Below, piece after piece: positions 25,646-35,872 of a DNA stretch of 64,000 nucleotides. The stretch is from Turnera subulata. Its lineage: Eukaryota; Streptophyta; Magnoliopsida; Malpighiales; Passifloraceae. The stretch spans positions 126,903-190,902 of the forward strand of contig JAKUCV010004868.1 in assembly GCA_028386065.3 (NCBI GenBank), written 5' to 3'. The notes beneath the pieces were generated by a model. That model was not told the origin of the DNA. It was given only the letters and a program-made list of their open reading frames with translations, and made no database searches. The position numbers and the translations under genes were made by a program. Position 1 is the stretch's first letter, and the number at the start of each line of letters is the position of its first letter.

Positions 25646-28068
25646 AAAAAAAATCTCAAATAGCATATAATGTTGGATTAAGATAATTAACATGTTCAAT
25701 TAGTGCTTAATTAATAGACCAAATAGTATTAATTAGTATTTTAGCTTAATTACCTAACTGTGGGTGTAATTAGTTTTGATTATGACAAATTATGGTTAAG
25801 AATGGTTAAGATTATTATACTCCACCTCCCAAATACTTAAATCAAACATGTGATCAGATCTTTGGAGTTTGGAGTTAGTCGAATAGGGGGTGTGCAAGTG
25901 GACTAGGTTTGTTGGGAAAGCATGTATGTTGTAACAGCCCGAGTAAAATTTGGATTTTTACCGGGACTATTAAAGTCATTATACAGTGAATTACCGAATG
26001 AATTAATCTCGGGTAATTAATTCGAGGTAAATCGGGAGTCGTTTTTCGAAACCGAGAATTTTCCCGCGCTCGGGAGTATCTTCTTAACTAACTGAGCCTC
26101 GGTTTCCAGTTCCGAGACTTGGACGACGCTCAGGAGAATTAATCGGATTTTCCGAGCCCAAGTCATATTTTTGGACTCGGGACGGAATTTGTCGGAAAGA
26201 CGGGAGTATCCCTGCGTTTACAAGATCCCGACGCGAGAATCCGGACCGGCCGAATGAGGCTTGCCCTAGCCACTCTTCTTCCTCCTCTCTCCTTTCTCTT
26301 CCTTTTTCCCGGCTACATTTTTCCTCTCTCTCGGTTTTTCCCCGGCCACGTGGGTCCCACTTTCTTCTCTCTTTTCTTTCTTTTCCTTCTTTCCCCTCCT
26401 CCTTTTCTTTTCCTTCCCTTTTCTTTCTTTTCTTTCTTTTCTCCTCTCTTTTTCCTTCAGCCGCCGCCCTACCCCCCACTTCTTTCTTTTTCTTTATTTT
26501 TCTGTCTTCTTCCTTCCCCTTTTTCTTTATTTTTCTTCTCCCTTCCCGATTTCTCCACGAGCCGGCCCTCTCCACTTTCTTCCCTTTTCTCCCTTGTCTT
26601 CTTTTCCTTTTCATTTTCATTATCTTCTCCTTCCAACCCCTTTCAATCTCTTCTCTGCCGCTGCAACCACCGGCCCCTCTCCCCTCAACAAACCGTTCTA
26701 ACATTCTCTTCCCCTCTGTCGCCGCCGTCGCCTCCCCTCAGCCCACCTCCTTCACCCTTCTCCTCTGACTCGACCACAACACCTCCTCCTCTCCTTGCCT
26801 CTGTCGCGTCGCCGGTCAGACGAGAAGATCCGGCCCGATCTCCTCACCTTCACCTCTGGTCGCAGCCTCCACCCGGCGGTGACACCGAGCCGAGTCGATC
26901 GTGCCCAGCCTGTTGCCTTCCTCGCCTGCTCGCAACCACCGGGGAGTTTCCATCGAGCTACCGCGACCAGTTCTCCTCTTCCCCGAGTCATCTTCCCCTA
27001 CTCCCTCTCTACCCTCTGCAATTCGAGTCGCCGTCACGAGGGTAAGCCGTGACGCCGCTCTCTTGATTTCCTCTTTTCTCTTCTTGGATTCCGGTCCTAA
27101 TTGCTTTGTTCTGGTTATGGTTACTTGCGGTGAATGTTTATGCCGATGTAGTTGTTGTTGAATCTGTGGTCGCGAGTATCGATTTTGTTGGTGGAGCTGT
27201 GGACACCGGTGGACGGCAGCAGGTATGGCTGTTGTTGGGCTGTTTGGTGGTGAAGTTGGATGGATTTACTGCTGGCAGAATAATGGGGTCAATTGCCATT
27301 CCGACGTGAACAGTACCTGGCCGGAATCCGGCGAAGTTTCCGGCAGCCTCGGAAATTTTCCGGCGGGGTCTCGGGTATCGTTCCATGAGATAGAACCGTT
27401 GACGGAATACCTTGGTAATCCCTTGGACTTGTTTTAACTTCCATGAGCTCGGATTTGGGCTCGGTTTGCACACGGACTCGGAAACGGGCCGAACGTGCGG
27501 AGGCCCATCATACCGTGACATACACACGTTTAACGGACCTAATAACGAAACCGTGGGATAAGTTTAAATGAGGATGTAATATATAATTAAGCGGATAACG
27601 ATTTAAATTATGGATCAAGAACGATAATTATTTTTGAATTTACCTAAGTACACTAAAATCCAATGCATATAACCCGCATAAATTATTTTATAATTTTTTC
27701 ACAATTGGCCGATTTACTACACCTTCTGATGGGTCTAGTACTCAACATTTTAAGTATTATTATATACAAGATGTGAATTGTTAACGTAATAATCGTATTG
27801 CTGTGATGATGGATATTAGACATTCATTACATTATGCCGAATATATTTATCTATTTAATCATTATAAGCTATACTAATTATGATATGTATGAGTTTTACC
27901 CTATTAAATTAATAAATGAGTTATTGTATTAATAATACACTTGCCGAGCATATGGTTATCGATTATAATAGTTTTTACGTATTTATAAATATAAGTTTCT
28001 ACAACGTTATGCTAAAATTATATTTATACCATGTACCAGCTATGTTAACTTAATACTGATGGTATTAT

Positions 28069-28669
28069 NNNNNNNNNNNNNNNNNNNNNNNNNNNNNNNN
28101 NNNNNNNNNNNNNNNNNNNNNNNNNNNNNNNNNNNNNNNNNNNNNNNNNNNNNNNNNNNNNNNNNNNNNNNNNNNNNNNNNNNNNNNNNNNNNNNNNNNN
28201 NNNNNNNNNNNNNNNNNNNNNNNNNNNNNNNNNNNNNNNNNNNNNNNNNNNNNNNNNNNNNNNNNNNNNNNNNNNNNNNNNNNNNNNNNNNNNNNNNNNN
28301 NNNNNNNNNNNNNNNNNNNNNNNNNNNNNNNNNNNNNNNNNNNNNNNNNNNNNNNNNNNNNNNNNNNNNNNNNNNNNNNNNNNNNNNNNNNNNNNNNNNN
28401 NNNNNNNNNNNNNNNNNNNNNNNNNNNNNNNNNNNNNNNNNNNNNNNNNNNNNNNNNNNNNNNNNNNNNNNNNNNNNNNNNNNNNNNNNNNNNNNNNNNN
28501 NNNNNNNNNNNNNNNNNNNNNNNNNNNNNNNNNNNNNNNNNNNNNNNNNNNNNNNNNNNNNNNNNNNNNNNNNNNNNNNNNNNNNNNNNNNNNNNNNNNN
28601 NNNNNNNNNNNNNNNNNNNNNNNNNNNNNNNNNNNNNNNNNNNNNNNNNNNNNNNNNNNNNNNNNNNNN
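28069..28669. other. Assembly gap (N)
   Basis: A block of 601 N lies inside solo LTR 1, shortly 5' of its 28-bp palindromic repeat array. Frames translated across it are meaningless. Confidence 1.
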
Positions 28670-28691
28670 CTTGCCAGAGGGTTTGTTGGTT

Positions 28692-28817
28692 GGGGTATTG
28701 ACCCCGGATTTGTGATATTGGGATGTTGATCCCGGATTTGTGATATTGGGGTGTTGACCCCGGATTTGAGATATTGGGATGTTGATCCCGGATTTGAGAT
28801 ATGGGGATGTTGATCCC
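28692..28817. repeat. 28-bp palindromic minisatellite in solo LTR 1
   Basis: Five palindromes start at 28692, 28720, 28748, 28776 and 28804, exactly 28 bp apart. Two versions occur: GGGAT-gttg-ATCCC and GGGGT-(a/g)ttg-ACCCC. Spacers are near-identical (GGATTTG plus AGATATT or TGATATT). Confidence 0.95.
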
Positions 28818-29465
28818 GGATTGTGGTGGGGCCTGGCATCCAGAATTAGTTAATAACCAGGTACGACCCTAGCTTGTCTAGTGACGGGGCCCGGAAGATA
28901 AAATTGGTAATAAAAACTAATAAGTAATCTTTTGGTCTTGGCTTTGATGTGATTTAGTGAGATTACTTTGACGTGTTGGTTGTGTTAGATTCCTTGATGC
29001 GTTGTTTGGTTTAGATTCCTCTGTCGTGTTGTGTGTGTAGTTTCATCTGTTTGATGGTGGTATTACTTCGAAAGTATTATGGTTGAATATATCACTGTTT
29101 ATCTTTCGTCGGTGAGCGTTTCGGACTCACCCCTCGCCTGCGGGGTTTCATCCCGTAGGATGAGCTGTTTCATATACAGGCTTGGTGCATTCCAGACAGG
29201 CTGCAGCGTTTCCCTTGGACAGGCTTGGATCCATAGATTGCATGTGTCGCATACAGTGTTAGTGAGTTATTTAAAGTCTTCCGCTGTGCATGTTTTTATT
29301 AATGTTGGGCCATTGGGTCGGTTGAGATTTCATTGTTGATTTTATTATGGGCTGTCGAGCCCGAATATTTATGGTATACACTGTATGCTGGTCTACTTTT
29401 GATTGGGTTGTCACAGTTCCAGCACGTGTTTACTGTGTACGGTAAATTCGGGTCAGGGCGCTTCA

Positions 29466-30425
29466 TATGTGATGTCGCTTTCATGGTGGTTGAGACACCC
29501 ATCTTGACCTTGGTGACCTTGGGCATTGTGGTCACTTGTTGGAGTAGTTCCCATGCATATAAAACCTAATATTCTACTTCTTTCATTTCTTTAGGAACAT
29601 ATTAAAAGGACTGGAAAGCTTTCATAACAGATTTCTTTGATTCAGTCCAACCTAAGATCATCAAACTTAGGAGTCTGCTAAGCATGTGCAGACCACCAGC
29701 TGAAAATTCGAATATGAACGTTCTGGTGCCAACAATGCCAGATCTTGATGCAGCTGACAGCAACTTGTAGTTGTTGAATTTGGAGGCCTCTTCTTCCCAG
29801 CCTCTATAAATTCAAGTAAGACTGAAGAACTCAACTTAGAGCTACTATTGCGAAATTCTATGATCAAGAAAGCTAAGTTCTATTTGTATTTCTCCTTAAA
29901 GCCGAAATTGAGATATATATTGAGCATTGAGTATTAAGCTTAATTATAAATCTTCATGACTTGTTCATTGAAGATACTTCTTTCTGAGAATGATAGACAT
30001 CTTAGTTGGGGCTTGGGATTAGTTCTGCCAAGGTGGAATTCAACAAGCTTGAAGGATTTGTGGTGAGTGATAGGTTTGAGCTTAGCCTAGGGAAAAAGCT
30101 TGTAAACAGTTGTGGTTAAACCTATAAAAGCCAAAATATAGTGAAGGTTAGAAATCTCAAGGCGGACTCCTTGAGTAGTGGATGTACTCCGTTGTGGGGA
30201 ACCACTCTAAATCCTCTGTGCAAATTTCTTTAACCCTTCTCTTAAGTTGCTTTAGTGTGTTCATAATCTCCCAGTTTTAGATATGCAGTCGGTTTGGCTT
30301 CAACGACGCCAAATTGGTGATTAACCGAAAAAGGGCTATTCACCCCCTTCTTAGCCAATTTGGGCCTATATGTAAAGCAATAATAAAAAAGTTGGTGTCA
30401 TATATTTTCTTAAAGAGCTCACAAT
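29466..30425. mobile_element. Degenerate Copia-type LTR remnant and flanking spacer
   Basis: After the solo LTR target repeat, roughly 29590-30350 has the texture of a Copia LTR of the SIRE kind. It has a TATAAAT motif near 29806, and then the run of short motifs typical of the 3' end of such LTRs (CCTTGAGTAGTGG, GGAACCACTCTAAATCC, CTATTCACCCCCTTCTTAG). No clean TG...CA ends or target duplication were found. The assignment rests on resemblance only. Confidence 0.4.
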
Positions 30426-30429
30426 AAAT

Positions 30430-30745
30430 GTAAGAGTATATTTGACTATCTGGGTTTTATCGAGGCCTGTGTTTTGTCTCATGTATCATCCATTATTGAC
30501 ATGTTGTTGCTTAGTTCTTCCCCTTACCATGGTCCTGATAAAATTTCGGTTGGTGATAGTTCATTTTTGGACATTGCAGGCAGTTATGTTTTATGTATCC
30601 CTCATGCTATTTTTCAACTCAAAGTTGTTTTGCATGTTCCTTCTTTATGCAAAAATATCCTTTATGTTCATCAATTTTGTGCTGAAAATAATTGCATTGT
30701 TGAATTTACTATTGATAGTTTTTCTTTGAAGGATCTGCAGATATT
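30430..30745 (+). pseudogene. Ty1/Copia gag-protease fragment
   Basis: The plus-strand frame around 30474-30745 resembles the Copia protease to pre-integrase boundary: SHVSSIID, then YHGPDKISVGDSSFLDI, a VVLHVPSLCKNILYVHQF block, and VEFTIDSFSLKDLQ. The catalytic Asp-Ser/Thr-Gly expected just upstream is missing, and no integrase or reverse transcriptase follows. It is a dead fragment. Confidence 0.6.
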
Positions 30746-30984
30746 GAAAAGTCTCCTCTCTATCTCCATCTCTCTATCTCTTCCTGCTTTATTATACCCT
30801 CCAAAACTTTCCCTTGCAAATATCAAATACGGCATCTCATATTCTTGACTTGTATAACTATGCCTGCTTCTTATGGAAGCCAACTTTCTAGCCCCTGATT
30901 TGAAAGCTGGCTCAAATCTCAAGCAAGAGTCCTTAGGGTGGATTGATGAAGGAGTGGTTCTCCAATGAGAACGCAGAGGATCGT

Positions 30985-31310
30985 CTATCTGGATCTTATG
31001 GAGTTAGTCAAACCCCAGGACCCTCCAAAATCGCAGATTTTGGGTATCCAAACATCACCGAGTTTGTCGAATAATATATTGTCAGGTTTTAAATCGAGAT
31101 GAATATATCCTTTGCTGTGCATGTGCTGTAAGCCCAGTTCAAGTTGCTTCAGAATACTTACTGCCTGTTCCCAGTTCTTTATTTCAGACATGCTGCTGCC
31201 GAATGATGTTTCTACAAATTCCAAAATAATGTTATAGTTTTCTTCACAGAAACTGATGCATATGACTATATTAGCGTGCTTCAACTGTCTTAGAGCATTT
31301 GTCTCTGCCT
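30985..31310 (-). pseudogene. Receptor-like protein kinase fragment
   Basis: A minus-strand frame of about 110 residues carries kinase subdomains IV to VII: ETNALRQLKHANIV, IILEFVE (hinge), a catalytic loop HLDLKPDNILFD (His-Leu-Asp where most kinases have His-Arg-Asp), and KICDFGGS. A possible splice acceptor (TTTTCAG) precedes the first exon-like segment near 31310. The frame stops soon after DFG, and no P-loop, activation-segment APE or C-lobe is found nearby. It is probably a pseudogene left by duplication or transposition; which kinase subfamily it comes from is not clear. Confidence 0.65.
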
Positions 31311-31319
31311 GAAAATGAA

Positions 31320-33146
31320 GGGTACTCTAATGTTATTTTTAAGGTGTAGAGATACAATCATTAACAGAATAAAGTACAAGGAATAATAAATAATTTACTA
31401 ATAGTTCAATTTTCATGTGACTTCATTATTTAATTTTTTATATTATAAATTTAAGTGTCTGGCCAAATCCAATCCCACCCACAAAGCCCTAGATCGAACT
31501 AGGAAGGCCTTGGTCTTTGCCGACTACAGAGATGATGACAGTATTAGTTTGAAGTTCAAAGTTGACAACTCTAAATATTTTTTTTATTTATCTTTGATTT
31601 AGTTATAATGGTTCTAACCATGTCAAAAAAGCAAACTCAACCTTATGTTTAATTGATGAGTAAAATCTAAACATTGGTAAGTATGAGGATTGAACATATA
31701 TGCATTATTACCATGATCCATAGGTAAATTAAAAGATTTTGAATGCATTTTTTTGGTAATTATGCAATTTCTTTTTAATTTCAAGAATAGAAAAAGAATG
31801 CGAATGGCGGATGTGATGTGCAAGCCCTTCTTAACGGGGAGCCGAGTTTTATTCTTTTCTCTAGGCTTCAAAGTAAAGATCGAACAATTTCATTGATGAC
31901 AAGAGGCTCAAAGCTCATTCATCAGGCCTAATAAAGAAGAGGACGGTATTGAGAATCACTAATGGGCTTGTAAATGAAGAGCCTTATAAAAGGCCACTAT
32001 AAAAAGGCTATTATAAAAAGCCCACAGTGATTAAACAAAACCAAGTGGATTTTTCAATTTTCCAAGTTCAACTCTTGGATTGGCGTGCATGGGAGGTGCA
32101 ATGGACTCTGTGGTCGCCCATTAAGCCCGGTAGCTTGCCCCAGAATAATCTACACGAAAATATTCATGCATTTACCTAAAAGCAAAAACTGTATCATTAA
32201 AAAAGAAAAATGCAAAAAATGTCATATAAACGAAAACTAGTATTAAAAGTTCTAAAAAGAGCGACACCTGGCGAGAAAGTTGCTTCTAAGGCAACTAAAC
32301 ATGATTTGAATGTAAAAATCACATATCTGGAAATGATTTGCCGTTTTGGTCCTGGTCCAAAAAAGCATATTAGTTGCATGATTGCATCTGTAAATTCAAA
32401 AGCATTAAAAAACTTATAAAGAGGAATTAGAAGCATACAAAAGTTATTCATGGGTTAATTTATTACAGGCATTGACATTCCTCATTAGGTGGAGTCCATG
32501 ATTGATGAGCTCGATTTCCGGACGAATATAAGAGAAAAAAAATTTAGCCCAGTCAGAGCATCCAACTTTTCATACTTCAACGTATAAAAATTATGCAATT
32601 TTGTACAATTAAATAGGATAGGCACGAAGAGGAACATATCCGAGTCAAATGCATTCTTTGGCCACAGTATCTAAATTTCTTAAGAGGAGAGATTTTAGAA
32701 TATAGGGAGTAGATAAAATTGTGCCATAAATATATGTTTTTTTTTTTTGGGTACAAAGGAAAAGAAAAGATAAATACAGAAGAAATCAAGACCGAACAAA
32801 GGCCACCCCTGCTGCATCAGCTGCTAAAAGCCGACGCAAGCCTGGGGGAGGCTCGTCCCAACACACCACACAAAGTATTATTTTGTGATTTAATTTTGTT
32901 AGATATTCGGGATCTACTTAGATTTTCAGACTATCTACATATGGTTTTTCACTGTTTCTGTATTCTTTCTTTCCCGGGAAAAACGTTCTCACGTAAGAAA
33001 AATATGAAACCATAATCAATCTTTAGTTTTTTTTTTTTTTTGAGTATCACACATGAAATAAATCAAGTATGAAGTAGGTTTGCATTTATAAGTCCTCTTT
33101 ACCAGCAATCCCTATGATATATGCTCTTCGGGTTCTTCATTCTCTT
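31320..33146. other. Spacer between the kinase fragment and solo LTR 2
   Basis: No gene is recognised. Bases 31370-31412 match part of the satellite unit from 23.5-25.6 kb. A poly-T-led, more GC-rich stretch at about 32738-32875 looks like the 3' end of a 5'-truncated LINE on the minus strand (TTTGTACCC followed by A's in that sense), but no target duplication was found. A short set of related hairpin-like words sits at 31980-32030. Confidence 0.4.
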
Positions 33147-33151
33147 GATAA

Positions 33152-35867
33152 TGTAACAGCCTAGGTAAAATTTTATTTTTATCGAGACTATTTAAGTTAA
33201 TCTACAGTAATTTACCATTGATTTTAATATTGGGTAATTAAATTATGGTAAATCGAGCATTGGATTCCGAAACCGAGCCTTGTCCCACGATCAGGATTTT
33301 TCTGCGGATTTTGCGGACCGAAGTTGGAATTTTCCGGGTCCAGGAATCTTCGGAATAGCCGGGTTTACCCTTGAGTTATCGGACCGGAAATAAAGGTAAT
33401 TGGGTATATTAGATATTTTCTGGTCCAGGTGGGTCACACTTCACATGCAACATAATAACTGCATAATTGAAGTTCAATTATTCAGCCGCCTTTTTCCTAT
33501 TCAGCCTGTGAACTACCTGTTATGCTTGTGATATACCAGTGACTTTTGCTGCCTATTAAACCTCACCTCCTCTGCATGTCTTCGCACCATCATCGCCAGC
33601 TTCACCCTGCAAAAAAAAAAAAACAAAGAAACACAACAACCATTTCCTTCCTGCAACTAACCAGAAAAATAAGAAAAAAAAAAAACATAACACAACACAC
33701 ACCACCCCAGCTGCCACGTCACCACCACCCTCTTCCTTCCTTCTTCTTTTCTTTTCTTTTTCACCACCGCCACGCGCCGGCCGGACCACCACACACCACC
33801 AACCCGAGACCACCTCACTGCCATCTCCTCCCTCTCTTCTCCTTCTCCTCTCGCCGGCCGCCCTCCCTGCAGCTCGCCGCCGCTGCCGAGACGAGACGAG
33901 CTCGACAAGTGGGTTCGCCCCGCTGTCGGCCCCCTCCACCGATCTTCCCGCTCGCGTCCCCTTCGTCGTCGCCGTCCCGCGCCTCAGTCTTCGTCGCCTT
34001 TCCGCCTGCAGCTCGTCGCCCAGCGCCTTGCCGTGTCACCGCCGCTTCGTGCTCGCCGTTCCGTCGCCGCCGCCTCTGCAAGGTTGAAGGTGAGCTGTGA
34101 CCCGGTTGTGAGTGACCCGGTTGCATGGGTTTGGATCGCGGGTTGACCCGTGTGGATGTCGGGTTGGGCTGGTGTGTAGTGGGCCTTGAGCTTGGGCTGT
34201 GACCTTGGGTTTGGTTAGTTGGGCTGCTAGGTTTTGGATGTGGGCTAGCACCATTGGCCCAGTCTGAAAATTAAAAAAAAGAGAAGAAAAAAAAAATAAT
34301 GGAGAGGAAAATTAATTTTTTTTAAAAAATAATATATGGTATATAACATATGGAAAGAAAATAATAACTTGAAGAAATAATATTTTGGAAAGTACATACT
34401 TAAGAAATAATTTTGGAAAGGGTATTATCAAGGTAATAAAATACCGGAATAATATCCGGGTATAAGTATAAGTATAGTATGGTATTTTGACACTTGAAAT
34501 AAATGGTGAATGATGATAATAATGGAAATTAATCCGAGAGAGTAACCGAGCCGAGTTTATATTTAATTTCCGGTACACAGTATTAGCATGGCATTTGCAT
34601 CTCATCTTATGTGTGCATATTATTTGATTGATATAGGAGTTGAAAACGAGCAATTTGCTGAGGAACCGGACTTGGAATTTGCTGGACAATTCTATAATTG
34701 AGTAATCGGCTAAGTTGAGGATGGATAACCCTTGTTATGTTGCCTGTAATACTTTGTGTGCTTTGTTGTTCGATTGAACTGCTGAATTGCTGATTGTTGG
34801 CTGATCGACTGCTGTGGTTATTATTGTGGCCATTGGGCTGTGATATTGATTCTGTGGATAATATGCTGAGATTGGTGTTGAACTATTGACTGTGGAAAAT
34901 GAGAAAAAGAAATTGGAATATGAAATTGGTATTGATATAATTGTCATGTGGAAAGTAGTGGTACGATCCGATGGTTTGAAAATTAATTTTGGGATGCTAT
35001 GGTCGGTTACTTGGTTTGTTTGGCTTGTTGCCTGTGGTTAGGGTATACCAAATACCCAGTGGTTCGAATATACCGAATATCCGTTTGGCTTATTGCCTGT
35101 GGTTAGGGTATACCAAATACCCAGTGGTTCGGATATACCGAATATCCGATTGGCATGACAATGCCTGAGGTTGGGGTATACCGAATACCCAGTGGTTTGG
35201 ATATACCAAATATTCGGGTTTTGAGATGTGGATTGGTTCTTGACCTAGCATCCAGAATTAATTGATAACCAGGTACGACCCTAGCTTGTCCAGTGACGGG
35301 GGTCCGGAAGATAAAATTGGTAATAATAATAAATATTCTATTGGTCTTGGCTCAGTTTGTTGAGATATGTTATTGCTTGTCTGTGATTGCTTTTTTAAGT
35401 ATTACGGTTGCTTGCATATCACTGTTTATCCTTCGTCGGTGAGCACTTCGGACTCACCCCTCGCCTGTGGGGTTTCATCCCGTAGGTTAAGTTGTTTCGT
35501 AGTTCAGGTACGACGTTCGATGGCTGCTGCTTTCTTCTCCACCTGACTCCTGATCCATACCTCCGCTGCATGTGCATACAAGCCTTCCGCTGCTGTTCTA
35601 TTGCATATGTTGTTGTATTACAATTCCGCTGCTGTGTGATATATGATGCTGTGTTGCCGTTTTCATGTGATGCTTATATTACTGATACTATCTGCTGCTG
35701 CTGTTGAGCACTATGTTTGGATTGGTCCCCGAGAGAGTATGGGTGACAGTTGTATTTAATAGTTTGCTGATGTATAATATTTGCACGATATACTGTCTGT
35801 TCTATCAATATGAATAGTTTCGGCACGTGTTTACTGTGTTACGGTGAATACGGGTCGGGGCGCTTCA
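33152..35867. mobile_element. Solo LTR 2, same family as solo LTR 1
   Basis: It begins TGTAACAGCC and ends GGGCGCTTCA, with a perfect 5-bp target duplication GATAA (33147-33151 and 35868-35872). Length is 2716 bp. It shares with solo LTR 1 the first about 120 bp, the pyrimidine-rich GC-rich block (33550-34090), the block starting CATCCAGAATTA (35250), the GGTGAG...CTCACC block (35438-35482) and the terminal CACGTGTTTACTGTGT block. No internal retrotransposon genes are present. Frames such as 33546-34100 are low-complexity Pro/Ser/Arg translations. Confidence 0.9.
35041..35220. repeat. Palindromic minisatellite in solo LTR 2, 65-68-bp period
   Basis: Three units start at 35041, 35106 and 35174. 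Each holds two palindromes: GGGTAT-acc(a/g)a-ATACCC, then a G(G/A)ATAT-acc(g/a)a-ATAT(C/T)C partner. The array sits just 5' of the conserved CATCCAGAATTA block, as in solo LTR 1. Confidence 0.93.
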
Positions 35868-35872
35868 GATAA

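Larger units (their letters stand above)
25930..29465. mobile_element. Solo LTR 1, probably Ty3/gypsy type, with an assembly gap inside
   Basis: The element begins TGTAACAGCC and ends GGGCGCTTCA, giving the TG...CA ends of an LTR. It is flanked by a perfect 5-bp target duplication, TATGT (25925-25929 and 29466-29470). No gag, pol, primer-binding site or polypurine tract is seen, and the second copy in this window has the same ends, so a solo LTR left by recombination is the best reading. It contains a GC- and pyrimidine-rich block (26250-27050), a palindromic minisatellite, and two blocks shared with solo LTR 2. About 601 N interrupt it. The 263-residue frame at 26254-27045 is low complexity and probably not a protein. 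The gypsy assignment rests only on LTR length. Confidence 0.88.

Noticed and set aside
26254..27045. 263-codon open frame, Pro/Ser/Leu/Phe-rich
   Set aside because: It translates a C/T-rich low-complexity block inside a solo LTR; the opposite strand is also open and no domain is recognised.
28045..28839. Long frames of 264 and 218 codons across the gap
   Set aside because: They consist mostly of N; the readable ends are the 28-bp repeat.
33546..34100. 184-codon frame rich in His, Pro and Arg
   Set aside because: Same kind of low-complexity block in solo LTR 2, with overlapping open frames on both strands.
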